Shown in pieces: positions 45,841-55,032 of a stretch of DNA of 64,000 nucleotides. Origin of the DNA: Cellulomonas cellasea (lineage in GTDB: Bacteria > Actinomycetota > Actinomycetes > Actinomycetales > Cellulomonadaceae); contig NZ_JAUDBQ010000005.1 in NCBI RefSeq assembly GCF_030372105.1, positions 124,001 to 188,000 on the forward strand. Reading direction: 5' to 3'. Numbering within the stretch: the first letter of the stretch is position 1; each line of letters starts with the position of its first letter. Position numbers and translations under genes: made by a program. Below the pieces are notes generated by a model. The model was given only the letters and a program-made list of their open reading frames with translations. It was not told where the DNA came from and searched no databases.

Positions 45841-46658
45841 CAGGCCCACGCCCCGGCGGCCGCCGCCGCGCGGCACACGTCCGCGAAGTCCCGGGGCTCG
45901 CGGCCCAACGCCTCCTGCACCCCGCGGCCCAGCGACTCGTTGCGGCCGTCGAAGACCTCGACGCACAACCCCGTCAGCAGGTCGGCGTGCGCGGCGCCCA
46001 CCTGCTCCGTGAGCGCCTGCCGGAACGTCTCCGCGTCGATCGGCACATAGGCCAGCGGGGCGCCCGTCACGGCGCTGATCTCCTGGGCGGCGGTGTCGAA
46101 GGACAGCAGCCGGGGGCCGGTGAGCTCGTAGACCCGGCCGCCGTGGCGCGGCTCGGTGAGCGCGGCGACGGCCACGTCCGCGATGTCGTCAGCGTCCACG
46201 AACGGCTCGACCACGTCGCCGGCGGGCAGGGCGAGCACCCCGCCGAGCACCGACTCATGGAGCTGGCCCTCGGTGAAGTTCTGGGCGAACCAGGACGCCC
46301 GCACCACCGTGTGGTCGATTCCGGAGGCGCGCACGATGTCCTCGCAGCGCTGCGCGCCGGCCTCGCCGCGGCCCGCGAGCAGGACGATCCGCTCGACGCC
46401 CGCCTCGCGTGCGACGGCGGTGAGCGCCTCGATGGCCGCAGGCGCCTGGGGCGCGACCAGGTCCGGGTAGTACGACACGTACAGGCCGCGCACCCCGGCG
46501 AGGGCGTCAGGCCACGCCGACGGCTCATCCCAGTCGAAGCGCGGGGTGGTGCGCCGGGACAGCGGTCGCACGTCATGGCCGAGGGCGGTGAGCCGCTCGA
46601 CGATGCGGCGGCCGGTGGTGCCGGTCGCGCCGATGACTGCCAGCTGCGGGCTCTGCAT
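45840..46658 (-). CDS. NmrA-like NAD(P)-binding protein
   Basis: A 272-residue atypical SDR from ATG 46658. QLAVIGATGTTGRRIVERL is the dinucleotide loop; VERIVLLAGRGEAGAQRCED, TVVRASWFAQNFTEGQLHES and VDADDIADVAVAALTEPRHG are NmrA/azoreductase-like features. These act as redox sensors or reductases. It is divergent from an AraC regulator, a common arrangement for a regulated reductase. Confidence 0.86.
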   Translation of the reverse strand: MQSPQLAVIGATGTTGRRIVERLTALGHDVRPLSRRTTPRFDWDEPSAWPDALAGVRGLYVSYYPDLVAPQAPAAIEALTAVAREAGVERIVLLAGRGEAGAQRCEDIVRASGIDHTVVRASWFAQNFTEGQLHESVLGGVLALPAGDVVEPFVDADDIADVAVAALTEPRHGGRVYELTGPRLLSFDTAAQEISAVTGAPLAYVPIDAETFRQALTEQVGAAHADLLTGLCVEVFDGRNESLGRGVQEALGREPRDFADVCRAAAAAGAWA

Positions 46659-46827
46659 GATGCCTCCTGCGATGTGGGTGCTGCTCCGGCGCGACGTCTG
46701 GGGCGTCTCCGGCGTCTGTCCACCGTCGCTGGGGCGGCCGGGGCGGCGCCATCGCCTGGCGTCCGGCCCTGTATGCCGTTCGTCCACAGGCCTGGATGAC
46801 TGGCACACCGCATGCGAAGGTCGTGGA

Positions 46828-47787
46828 GTGCCCCAGCCGCCGCGCCCGCTGCCCGCCGCCGACCCGCTCGGCGAGTCGCTGCACCTGCTGCGCCTGACCG
46901 GCACCCTCTACTGCCGGGCCGAGCTCGGGGCGCCCTGGGGCGTCGAGGTGCCGCCCCTCGACTCGTGCATGGTCCTGATCGTCGTCACCGCCGGGCAGTG
47001 CCTCCTCGACACCGGCGGGGCCGCCCCGCGAACCCTCGACGCCGGGTCCGTCGCGCTCCTCACCCGTGGCGCCGCCCACACGCTGCGCAGCGCCGCCGGC
47101 GACCCCGTGGTCCCTCTTTTCGACATCCCCGTCGACCAGGTCAGCGACCGGTACGAGGTCATGCGCGTGGACGGTGGCGGCGCGCTCACCCGGGTGACGT
47201 ACGCGGTGCTGTCCGTCGAGAGCGGCAGCACCCGCAGGCTGGTGGAGCAGCTCCCCGAGGTGATCCAGGTCGACGCCTGGGGCGACGCGAGCGCCGGGGC
47301 GTTCCACGACGTGCTCCGCATCGTCGCCGCCGAGGCCGAGACCAGCCGCCCCGGCGGGGAGACGGTCATGACCCGGCTCGCCGACGTGCTCGTCGTGCAG
47401 CTCATGCGCTCCTGGCTCGACCACGCCCCCGAGGCGCGGCTCGGCTGGATCGCCGCGCTGCGCGACCCGCACCTGGGCCGGGTGCTCGGCGCCGTGCACC
47501 ACGCCCCCGAGCACCCGTGGTCGCTCCAGGTGCTCGCCCGCGAGGCGCGCATGTCGCGCTCCGCGTTCGCCGCCCGGTTCGCCGAGCTCGTCGGCATGCC
47601 GCCGATGCGCTACGTCACCGCCTGGCGCCTGCAGGTCGCGCACGACCACCTCACCGCCGGCGCCGACCCGCTCCCCGTCATCGCCCAGCAGGTCGGGTAC
47701 CTCTCTGAGGCCGCGTTCTGCCGGGCGTTCCGCCGCGAGTACGGCGTGTCACCGGGGAGCCTGCGGCGTGTGAGAGCCGCCGCCTGA
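46828..47787 (+). CDS. AraC-family regulator with cupin-6 sensor
   Basis: A 319-residue regulator from GTG 46828. The N-terminal AraC-binding domain (LDAGSVALLTRGAAHTLRSA, VPLFDIPVDQVSDRYEV) is of the cupin_6 type; the C-terminal double HTH shows WSLQVLAREARMSRSAFAAR and VIAQQVGYLSEAAFCRAFRR. It probably controls the divergent NmrA-like gene with the DUF4345 gene. The ligand is unknown. Confidence 0.9.
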   Translation: MPQPPRPLPAADPLGESLHLLRLTGTLYCRAELGAPWGVEVPPLDSCMVLIVVTAGQCLLDTGGAAPRTLDAGSVALLTRGAAHTLRSAAGDPVVPLFDIPVDQVSDRYEVMRVDGGGALTRVTYAVLSVESGSTRRLVEQLPEVIQVDAWGDASAGAFHDVLRIVAAEAETSRPGGETVMTRLADVLVVQLMRSWLDHAPEARLGWIAALRDPHLGRVLGAVHHAPEHPWSLQVLAREARMSRSAFAARFAELVGMPPMRYVTAWRLQVAHDHLTAGADPLPVIAQQVGYLSEAAFCRAFRREYGVSPGSLRRVRAAA

Positions 47788-47834
47788 CGGGATGGGCATG
47801 GACAAGGCCACCGCGGGGGGAGTACTGAGGGGGC

Positions 47835-48275
47835 ATGCCTCTCATCGGTGAGTACGAGCCCAGCCCCAGCTCCTGGGCCGCCCAGCAGGTCGAGAAGTAC
47901 GAGAGCTCGGGCGGCACCGAGGGGACGACGATGCGCGGCATGCCCGTCGTCATCCTCACCACCCGCGGCGCCCGCAGCGGCAAGCTCCGCAAGACGCCGC
48001 TGATGCGCGTCGAGCACAACGGCGACTACGCCGTCGTCGCGTCGCTCGGCGGGGCCGCGAAGAACCCCGTCTGGTACTACAACGTCGTCGCCGACCCGCA
48101 CGTCGAACTGCAGGACGGCCCGCAGAAATGGGACATGATCGCCCGCGAGGCCAAGGGCGAGGAGAAGGACCTGTGGTGGGCGCGCGCCGTCGAGGCGTAC
48201 CCCGACTACGCCGACTACCAGCGCAAGACCGACCGGGAGATCCCGGTGTTCGTGCTCGAGCACGCCGAGGGCTGA
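47835..48275 (+). CDS. Deazaflavin (F420)-dependent nitroreductase-family protein
   Basis: A 146-residue split-barrel protein. [20 protein letters not shown] and [20 protein letters not shown] are the F420-binding segments of the DDN family. [20 protein letters not shown] and a Trp-rich C-terminus complete it. Members reduce quinones or nitroaromatics using F420H2. It appears to be a single-gene unit. Confidence 0.92.
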   Translation: MPLIGEYEPSPSSWAAQQVEKYESSGGTEGTTMRGMPVVILTTRGARSGKLRKTPLMRVEHNGDYAVVASLGGAAKNPVWYYNVVADPHVELQDGPQKWDMIAREAKGEEKDLWWARAVEAYPDYADYQRKTDREIPVFVLEHAEG

Positions 48276-48346
48276 TGTCGCGGCATCGGGCAGACCGGGA
48301 CGAAAGCCTCATGAGTGCGTCGCCACGGCATCGCTAGCGTGACCAG

Positions 48347-48958
48347 ATGGGCGTCGACGCACAGGCCAGCGCTGGCAGCGCTGACATCGACCTGAGCCGG
48401 GCCTGGGCGCCCGCCATGACCGACGCGGCCGTAGTCCATCTCGTGCTGATCTCCGAGTGCGCCGCCCCCGACCCGCAGGACGACTACGACGGATCGCCCG
48501 GCTCGCTGTTCGACACCACGACCCTCGAGGCGTTCGCCGCCGCAGGCCTACCCGTGCGAACTGCCGCGGACCTGACCGCCCTTGGCATCCACCGCACCGT
48601 CGCGGTACGGCACCCCAAGACGGCATCGGGCATCAGCGCGGCCACGGTCCGTGAACACGCCGGTGTCCTGGCCGACGAGCTCGCCAGGATGCCCGCAGCC
48701 CGCGCCTACCTGCTCATGGGAGACGTCGCGATCGCCGCCGTCAACCACATCGCCCGGGAACGGACTGGCAAGCGCGCGGTCCCCGCCGGCTCGACGTACA
48801 GGATCCGTGGCGGCGCGCACGAGCTGGGCGGCGTTCGCCTGTTCCCGTCCTACCTCCAGGCCGGGCCCGCATGGCGCATCGAGGCCTCCAAGCGGCAGAT
48901 GATCGCCGAGGACATCGCCGCCGCCCTCGTGGTCGCGGGAATCCCCGCCGCCGCCTGA
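48347..48958 (+). CDS. Uracil-DNA-glycosylase-like protein
   Basis: A 203-residue protein. VVHLVLISECAAPDPQDDYD, FDTTTLEAFAAAGLPVRTAA, YLLMGDVAIAAVNHIARERT and VRLFPSYLQAGPAWRIEA follow a UDG-superfamily pattern often annotated uracil-DNA glycosylase. The classic motifs are not strictly kept, so activity is uncertain. It starts 52 bases before a UDG-independent neighbour, acylphosphatase, in the same direction. Confidence 0.6.
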   Translation: MGVDAQASAGSADIDLSRAWAPAMTDAAVVHLVLISECAAPDPQDDYDGSPGSLFDTTTLEAFAAAGLPVRTAADLTALGIHRTVAVRHPKTASGISAATVREHAGVLADELARMPAARAYLLMGDVAIAAVNHIARERTGKRAVPAGSTYRIRGGAHELGGVRLFPSYLQAGPAWRIEASKRQMIAEDIAAALVVAGIPAAA

Positions 48959-48976
48959 TCGGCGCAGAATGGACCC

Positions 48977-49246
48977 GTGATCGCTCGCCAGCTCGTCGTG
49001 CGGGGCGTCGTGCAGGGGGTCGGCTACCGCGCGGCGCTCGTCGCCGAGGCGCGGCGGCTCGGGGTGGCCGGCTGGGTGCGCAACCGTCCCGACGGGGCGG
49101 TGGAGGCGCATGTCATCGGGGAGGCCGACGCGGTGGAGGCGCTGGTCGGCTGGGCGCGCCTGGGCCCACGGCTCGCGGCGGTGAGCAACGTCGAGGTCAG
49201 CGAGACGACGCCAGATGGCAGCGTGGCGTTCACCGTCGAGCGGTGA
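48977..49246 (+). CDS. acyP: Acylphosphatase
   Basis: An 89-residue alpha/beta protein. VVRGVVQGVGYRAALVAEAR contains the phosphate loop Arg and GWVRNRPDGAVEAHVIGEAD the catalytic Asn. It hydrolyses acyl phosphates in the cytosol. Length and GTG start are normal for the family. It lies 18 bases after the UDG-like gene and may share its transcript. Confidence 0.92.
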   Translation: MIARQLVVRGVVQGVGYRAALVAEARRLGVAGWVRNRPDGAVEAHVIGEADAVEALVGWARLGPRLAAVSNVEVSETTPDGSVAFTVER

Positions 49247-49419
49247 CCCCGGCGAAGCGCGGCATGGGGCCTCGCTGCCCCGCGAGCTGGAGGGCGTTGA
49301 GCAGGATCTCCGCCAGCGCCGCATCGCGCAAAGGGCCGAGACCGCGCGCCATCAGCGTCGAAAAGAGGTAGACAAGGGGCTGGGCCCGATTTGTCCGATC
49401 CGGCCCTCCACGAAGCCCA

Positions 49420-50598
49420 ATGGAGGACCTCGTGCACATACGGCTCATCCCGCTGTCCCGGGTCACGGAGACCGATGCCCAGGCCTGGCGGCGACTCGCC
49501 GACCTGGCAGTCGAGCCCAATCTGTACCTGGACCCGCGCTTCCTCATCCCCGCTCGGGCGCGTCCGGAGTCCGACGGCATGCAGATCGTCGTCGTGGAGG
49601 AGCGCGGGCAGTGGCTAGCGGCACTGGCCGTCACCACCAAGGAGGTCGCCAACGGGGCGCGGGTGCGCGCGGCGACCACGGGCGGGCCATTCATGACGCC
49701 GCACTCCGACCGCCACCACCCGCTCGTGCGGCGGGGCGACGTCGTCGGCGCGCTCACGCTCCTGCTGCGCGGGATGACCTCCATTGGGCTGCCCGGGCTG
49801 GTCCAGCTCCAGCGGTTCCCGGCCGAGGGCGTCCTCGCGGAGGCGCTCGCAGAAGCGGTGAACCAGACCTCCATGCTGGTCCACGAGCGGCGTCGGGAGG
49901 TCACCGCCTTCGCACGCCGGGCCAGCCTGCCGGTCCCGCCAGGCGATGGGCTCGCAACCGTTCCCGTGCTGGTCACCAGCCACCTGGCCAAGAACGAGCG
50001 GAAGCAGACGGGCCGCTGCGCACGCGGGTTGGAACGCATCGCCGGCGGGCCGCTCGAGTTACGGGACCGGAGCGCAGACCCCACCGTCGACGAGGAGTTC
50101 CTCGACCTGCAGGCATCCGGCTGGAAAGGCGACCACAGTCGTGGCGGCGCCGCCCTGCGGCTGAACCCGCAGAACGAACGGTGGTTCCGTGACGTGACGT
50201 CACGATTCCGGCGCGACGGAGACCTGCTCGTCACCCAGCTCGCGGCAGCCGGCCAGACGCTGTGGATCGGCTACGTCCTGCGATCCGGTGGCGCGTGCTT
50301 CGGATTCCTGGACGCCTACGCCCAGGAGCACGCCAAGTACAGCCCCGGGTCGATCGGCCGCAACGCGGAGATGACCCAGGTCTTCCGGGTCACCGACGCA
50401 CCGTTCTTCGACCCCGCCTTCGACGCGCGCTACGCCACCGCCACGCGGATCTTCCCCGACCGGCGCACCCAAGTCGACCTGCTCGTCGCCACCCGGGGAC
50501 TGGCCGCGCGCACCCTGCTACGTGCGGCGCCCCTGGCTCAACGGTGGAGTGCCGAGGCTGTCAGGCGGCAGGCGCCGGCGTCGGCCACGCGCCCCTGA
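49420..50598 (+). CDS. CelD/FemAB-like GNAT acyltransferase
   Basis: A 392-residue soluble protein with two GNAT-like halves. WLAALAVTTKEVANGARVRA, SHLAKNERKQTGRCARGLER, DEEFLDLQASGWKGDHSRGG and IGYVLRSGGACFGFLDAYAQ match the BioF2-like/CelD acetyltransferase domain, and YSPGSIGRNAEMTQVF fits its C-terminal acceptor region. Such enzymes modify exopolysaccharide or cell-wall precursors. ATG 49420 is chosen; a GTG at 49432 is possible. It ends 26 bases before tRNA-Lys on the opposite strand. Confidence 0.72.
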   Translation: MEDLVHIRLIPLSRVTETDAQAWRRLADLAVEPNLYLDPRFLIPARARPESDGMQIVVVEERGQWLAALAVTTKEVANGARVRAATTGGPFMTPHSDRHHPLVRRGDVVGALTLLLRGMTSIGLPGLVQLQRFPAEGVLAEALAEAVNQTSMLVHERRREVTAFARRASLPVPPGDGLATVPVLVTSHLAKNERKQTGRCARGLERIAGGPLELRDRSADPTVDEEFLDLQASGWKGDHSRGGAALRLNPQNERWFRDVTSRFRRDGDLLVTQLAAAGQTLWIGYVLRSGGACFGFLDAYAQEHAKYSPGSIGRNAEMTQVFRVTDAPFFDPAFDARYATATRIFPDRRTQVDLLVATRGLAARTLLRAAPLAQRWSAEAVRRQAPASATRP

Positions 50599-50623
50599 CG
50601 GGCCGATGTCCGCGACGACTGAG

Positions 50624-50696
50624 TGGGCCCCGTGGGGCTCGAACCCACGACCCGCGGATTAAAAGTCCGCTGCTCTGCCAACTGAGCTAGAGGCCC
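50624..50696 (-). tRNA. tRNA-Lys (TTT)
   Basis: On the minus strand GGGCCTC pairs with GGGGCCC, with a D-arm, anticodon loop CTTTTAA (TTT) and T-loop TTCGAGC. Its 5' end lies inside the 134-bp repeat, so the repeat contains its first 8 bases and its promoter. Confidence 0.95.
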
Positions 50697-50822
50697 GGGT
50701 GATGAGTGGATTCACTCGTGGAACCCACCGGAGAACACCCGTGTCGTTCGCCGGGGCGGTGGGGCCGCCCTGGTGCCGACGGGATCCAAGGTACCGCCTT
50801 GTCAGGGGGACGTTCTGCTGGG
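50689..50822. repeat. 134-bp direct repeat, left copy
   Basis: Bases 50689-50822 match 55009-55142 in the same orientation with about five mismatches, starting at the tRNA-Lys 5' end (AGAGGCCCGGGTGATGAGTG) and ending near TTCTGCTGGG. The copies flank the T7SS-like cassette. No integrase or transposase lies between. Confidence 0.9.
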
Positions 50823-50844
50823 TATCCGACGGAGTGCCGGCTCG

Positions 50845-51432
50845 TCAGACGTCGGGGCGGGTCGACCGCAGCGTCGCGACGAGCTGCTGGACTTGCAGGT
50901 GCGAGGCCGGCAGGACACCACCGTTGGCTCGTGCGCACGGCGTCACGACGAGCTGCCCGCCGACCATGTCGAGCCCCAGGGCCGGGCGCCCGGTGGAGCC
51001 TGCGAAGCCCCTAGTCACAGTCACCGAGTCAACGTGGGACCAGGTCGCAGCGACGAGCTGACGCGGCTGGGCACCCGTCCGCCACAGCGCGACCCCCGCA
51101 GCCGACCATCCGATCACCACCGGGCTGCCCGGTCGGAGCCCGCGCTCCCAGGTGCCGGACCGCACAAGCTGCGTAGCCAGCGAGGCGTCCGCCCAGCCGC
51201 AGTGCAGCGACCAACCTGGCAGTGCGGCGGTCAGCTCGCGGTGAGCCGTGCGTGCGCGACGCACGACGACGGCGGTCCCGAGCCATACGCCTCCAAGGAC
51301 GAACGCCAGCGTGACGACCGCCGCTCCGCGCGTGCCGGCGTCGGCGTCAGCCAAACCCGTCCAGGCGAGCACCACGAGCACTGCCGCGCCGACCGCTGTG
51401 AGAGCGAGGGTGGCACGACCGGCCCCGGTCAC
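50845..51432 (-). CDS. Small membrane protein with PH-like domain
   Basis: A 195-residue protein: two N-terminal helices (AVGAAVLVVLAWTGLA, GAAVVTLAFVLGGVWLGTAV) and a cytoplasmic beta-rich region (PVVIGWSAAGVALWRTG, LVAATWSHVDSVTVTRG, GLDMVGGQLVVTPCAR) resembling bacterial PH domains. It is the last gene of the minus-strand cassette. The function is unknown; a membrane-linked partner or immunity factor of the adjacent effector is possible but speculative. Confidence 0.6.
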   Translation of the reverse strand: MTGAGRATLALTAVGAAVLVVLAWTGLADADAGTRGAAVVTLAFVLGGVWLGTAVVVRRARTAHRELTAALPGWSLHCGWADASLATQLVRSGTWERGLRPGSPVVIGWSAAGVALWRTGAQPRQLVAATWSHVDSVTVTRGFAGSTGRPALGLDMVGGQLVVTPCARANGGVLPASHLQVQQLVATLRSTRPDV

Positions 51433-51498
51433 GTCCCGGCCTCGTCGGGTAGGGAGGTCACTGCGACCAATCGGCCAGTCGCGGCCCGCGGTGAGGGG

Positions 51499-52383
51499 TC
51501 AGCGGACGTCACGGCGGTCCGCCCAGCCAACGGTGACGGCCAGCGTCGCGAGGGTCGCCGCGGCGGCGACCGTCAGGCCGCCGAGCACGTCCCACGTCAT
51601 GCCGAGCGCCCGCGGCAGCCCATCTGCCGAGGCGAGCGCGAGCACCCCCGGGATGGCGAGCGCGGCCGCCTGCAGCACGAACGCGGTCGCGGATCGCTGC
51701 GCAAGCTGGGCGGCGAGGTCCTGGCTGCCGTCGGCGGGCGGCCACGCCTCGCGCAGCCGGCGCGTCCACATGACCTCGGAGACCGGCAGCCCTGCCCGTG
51801 CGCACGCGTCGACAATCGGCCCCCGGTCGGATGACGGGAACCACGTCGGCCACCCGAGCGAGGCGCGTGCCGCCCCCGCCGCGTCGACGAGGTCGAACCG
51901 GACCGGGTCCCCCTTGATCGTGACGATCCGCGCGGCCTCGACGGCGCCCTCGCCGCTGCGGGGCCAGGAGTGGTGCGCGTGCAGCCATGTCGCGACGCCG
52001 ACGCGTTCCGGCTCGATCCACAGCCGTGTCCGTCGGGCAAGGCCGAGCGGGGTGCCGATGTGCCCGACTTGCCCGGGCACGAGCTCCACGGATCGGGGCG
52101 CGGCCGGCCGGGGTGCGAGGACCGTGACGGCGGTGGTTGGCACGCGGGGGCGGCGCAGGAACCGGGCGTGCTCGACGGCGAGGCCACCGAGCACGGCCAC
52201 CGTGCAGCAGAGCGTGAGCGCGGCCAGCATGGCCAGGGACGTGCTGGTGGTCGCCGCCGCTGCCGGGACGACCACGAGGCCGAGCACTCCGCCGGTGAGC
52301 GCCGTCAGATGCACCCGTGGCGGGAGCGCGGGGGAGGCGCCCGGCAGCACGGGGCCGGGCCACCTGGCCTGCGACCGGATCAC
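51499..52383 (-). CDS. Membrane protein with PH-like domain
   Basis: A 294-residue protein. Two N-terminal helices (GVLGLVVVPAAAA, LAALTLCCTVAVLGGLAV), a cytoplasmic domain (TRLWIEPERVGVATWLHAHH, GDPVRFDLVDAAGAARASLG) and two C-terminal helices. Its GTG start overlaps the preceding gene by 4 bases. The same architecture as the following smaller protein suggests a related pair. No named family is recognised with confidence. Confidence 0.6.
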   Translation of the reverse strand: MIRSQARWPGPVLPGASPALPPRVHLTALTGGVLGLVVVPAAAATTSTSLAMLAALTLCCTVAVLGGLAVEHARFLRRPRVPTTAVTVLAPRPAAPRSVELVPGQVGHIGTPLGLARRTRLWIEPERVGVATWLHAHHSWPRSGEGAVEAARIVTIKGDPVRFDLVDAAGAARASLGWPTWFPSSDRGPIVDACARAGLPVSEVMWTRRLREAWPPADGSQDLAAQLAQRSATAFVLQAAALAIPGVLALASADGLPRALGMTWDVLGGLTVAAAATLATLAVTVGWADRRDVR

Positions 52384-53003
52384 GGCGCCACGTCGTCCGG
52401 ACCGACCGACGAGGCCACGGTGTCGAACAGGTCGAGCAGCGCGGCCGCCACCTGGACCATCGGGGAGGAGAACGTGAGCTGGACGACCGGGCCGCCATCC
52501 CCGGCGTCGAGCCAGTAGTCGACCACCAGCATCGTGATCTCCGTCGCCCCGAGGTCGTCGTCACCCGCGCGGCGGCACACCCGGCGGACCACGGGGCCGA
52601 ACTGCCCGGGAGCGATGTCGAGCGCGTCGGGCACGGCGTCGGACGAGGCCAACGCGTCCACGAGAGTGCTGAGGCCTGCGTCGTCGAGCGTGAGGCCTGG
52701 CACCCGGTACGTCGTCATCGTCGCGGGCACCGGCACACCCTCAACAGTCATCAGGGAGATCGCCATGAGCGTGCCGCCTGCCGCGGCGGCTTGCGCGGCT
52801 GACGCTGTGAGCCGTGCGCGCAGCGCGGCGCGCAGCGCAGCGTCCTGGTCGCGGCGCCCGACCTGCTCGTCCACGAGGTCCGCGACCGATCGCCGCAGGC
52901 CCACGTCGTCGCCGAGCGCGATGACCCACCACGACGCGGGGACGAGCAGGGTCATCCCCGCGGTGGACGCGAGCCTCGCCTCCGGCGGGTTCGCCACGCT
53001 CAT
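52380..53003 (-). CDS. Hypothetical protein related to the upstream neighbour
   Basis: A 207-residue soluble protein from ATG 53003. AGMTLLVPASWWVIALGDD, TLMAISLMTVEGVPVPATMT and GGPVVQLTFSSPMVQVAAAL follow the same beta/alpha pattern as the next protein upstream. A Mog1/DcrB-like fold is a guess. It overlaps both neighbours by 4 bases. It may be a chaperone- or partner-like protein of the T7SS-type effector. Confidence 0.6.
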   Translation of the reverse strand: MSVANPPEARLASTAGMTLLVPASWWVIALGDDVGLRRSVADLVDEQVGRRDQDAALRAALRARLTASAAQAAAAGGTLMAISLMTVEGVPVPATMTTYRVPGLTLDDAGLSTLVDALASSDAVPDALDIAPGQFGPVVRRVCRRAGDDDLGATEITMLVVDYWLDAGDGGPVVQLTFSSPMVQVAAALLDLFDTVASSVGPDDVAP

Positions 53004-53578
53004 ACCGCCTGGCCCAGCGTCACGGTCAGGCGGTTGACCGTGTCGACGCTCTCGTCCGCGAGCGCCTGGGCGAACTCCGCGACCGGCGTGCCGAAGACGA
53101 TCTGCACGGCGTCGGTCGCCCCAGGCGGGAACACCGTCCACTCGATCTCGTTGAGCACCACGCGCGTCTTGCGGTCGGCCTGGGCGCGCGTCACCACCAC
53201 GGCAGGACCGGCGTCGACCTCTGCCGCGGCGCTGTCGTGGTGGAACACCTTGACGCTCCGGTCGCGCGGCGGCTTGCGCACCGCGGCGAGGAAGTCGGCT
53301 GCGCTCGGAGCATCGACGCGCAGCTCGAGGACCATCGTGCCGTAGACCTCGCCCGTGGATCGGTCTGGGACCCACACGCCGAGCTGCAGCAAGGCAGCTT
53401 TGGCCTCGCGCATCTCCGCGTCGACCGCCTGCACCGCAGCGCGCACCCGGTCCTGGGCGGCAGGCCCGTCGGCGAGCCGCTCGGCGACCGCGTCGGCATC
53501 GACAGGGACCTCTCCCGGCTGCCACCCGCCCCACGTCGGGCTCACCCCGAGCTTCCATCCCACGATCTGCTGCGTCAT
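53000..53578 (-). CDS. Hypothetical protein of the T7SS-like cassette
   Basis: A 192-residue soluble protein. AALLQLGVWVPDRSTGEVYG, VNEIEWTVFPPG-type beta strands and DAVQIVFGTPVAEFAQALAD resemble the C-terminal half of the next gene product. It overlaps that gene by 4 bases and lies 60 bases after the truncated effector. The function is unknown. Its position immediately after a WXG-type effector is typical for partner proteins in actinobacterial T7SS loci. Confidence 0.6.
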   Translation of the reverse strand: MTQQIVGWKLGVSPTWGGWQPGEVPVDADAVAERLADGPAAQDRVRAAVQAVDAEMREAKAALLQLGVWVPDRSTGEVYGTMVLELRVDAPSAADFLAAVRKPPRDRSVKVFHHDSAAAEVDAGPAVVVTRAQADRKTRVVLNEIEWTVFPPGATDAVQIVFGTPVAEFAQALADESVDTVNRLTVTLGQAV

Positions 53579-53638
53579 TGCTCCGTCTTTCTTGCTCGTG
53601 GTCCGCTCAGCCTGCCGGCGCCAGCACCTCGGCGGGGC

Positions 53639-54913
53639 TCAGCGCAGGCCGAGCTGCTCTGCCGGCGACGGTCCGAACCCGAATGTCTCGCTGATCGCGA
53701 CGAACGGGCTGACGATAGCCGCCGGGCTGTTGCCGCCGGACATCCAGTCGACCGTCGCGGACACGCCGACCGTCTGGTCGTACGCACCCACACCGACCGT
53801 CGCCCCCGAGGTCGCGTAGGCCGCGTTGGCCACCCCGAGTGCACGGGCCGTCGTGGGCGCGACCTGGGTGAGGACCGGCGCGATGTCAGGCAGGGTCGAA
53901 GCGGCCGTCGTCAGGGCATGGTCAGCCTGCAGCGCACCGACGAGGGCGCGCGGATCGGGCCAGGCGGACGCAAGGTGGGTGGCGCCCGACCCGAAGGCGG
54001 AGCTCCAGCCCTGCGCGGAGGTACCGAGCGAACGCACCGCGGCGACGTCGCTCCAGATCGCCTGCGGCTTGAGCGTGGCCCATACCTCGGGGCGCCGCAG
54101 CGCCTGCAGCAGGCTCGTGCTGGCCTGCTGCGCAAGGGGGCGCGCCTGCAATCGCGACAGCGCGCCCGCGACGTCGCCGACGAGGTCCGTGATCGTGGCT
54201 GCTGAGCTGCCGGTCGGCAGGCCCTGTGCCGCGCGGGACGCGACGGACTGCGCCGCGAGGCGACCTGCGTCGAGCCGAGCAACCCCCTGGGCCCCCGTAC
54301 CCGCGGACCGGGCCACGGCGCCGAGGACCCGGCCCGCCCCGAACGTCGCGAGCGCGAATGCGTCCCAGCCGATGTCGCCCCACGAGCCCTCGCCGTTGGC
54401 GAGCAGGACGATGTCCGCGACCAGCTTGACCGCCGTCGCGATCGCGGCCACGGCAGCCAGCGCCTGGCCGAGGACGGGGACCCAGCACAGGACGAGCGCG
54501 AGGATGCCGGTGACACCGGCGACGATGCCGGCGACCTGAGAGATCGCGCCGAACACGGCGGAGCCCCAGTTGTCCCACCATGAGTCGCGGAGCCCGTCGT
54601 TGTCCGTCGTCCCGCGGATCGTGTCGACCGCACGTCGGGCCCCGTCGTCGCGCAGCGACGTCGCCGCCTGCAGGTCGGCGCGGGCGAGCTCGAGCGCGGC
54701 CTCGGCCGCGTCCCGGTCCCTGCGCGCGGAGGCCAGCGCCCCGCGCAGCGGGGCGAGCGCCGCGGACGTCGCATCAGCCGGTGCGTCGTCGAGCGCAGCG
54801 TCGGCCCGCCGCACCTGACCCTGCGCGGCCGTCAGGGCGTGCTCGGCGTTCTGCGCGTCGCGGAGCGCCTGCTCCGACTCCGACTGTCGCGTTCTGCGTG
54901 CCCCGAGGTTCAC
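53639..54913 (-). pseudogene. 5'-truncated putative type VII-secretion effector
   Basis: 424 residues from a possible GTG at 54913. A helical, Ala/Arg/Glu-rich region (about 1-100; SEQALRDAQNAEHALTAAQG) leads to RDSWWDNWGSAVFGAISQVA, then hydrophobic segments (VLCWVPVLGQALAAVAAIAT, VKLVADIVLLANGEGSWGDI), typical of putative T7SS-secreted proteins. The usual N-terminal WXG/LXG domain is missing; upstream the frame runs directly into the 134-bp repeat without family sequence. The C-terminus (about 220-424) is non-repetitive and resembles no known toxin. It is probably a remnant, although the downstream genes are intact. Confidence 0.6.
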
Positions 54914-54992
54914 GTTCCCGATACGGCTCGGTCGCGCTCTGGGAAAGTGAGGGGAGCGTCGCACGCGATGCGCGGTATCGCAGGTCAGAGTT

Positions 54993-55032
54993 AATCCACT
55001 CATCACCCAGAGGCCCGGGTGATGAGTGGATT
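54993..55032. repeat. Perfect 16-bp inverted repeat at repeat junction
   Basis: AATCCACTCATCACCC at 54993-55008 is the exact reverse complement of 55017-55032, around AGAGGCCC. The right arm is the start of the 134-bp repeat; the left arm is an inverted copy of it. Only the right repeat has this mirror arm. Confidence 0.85.
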
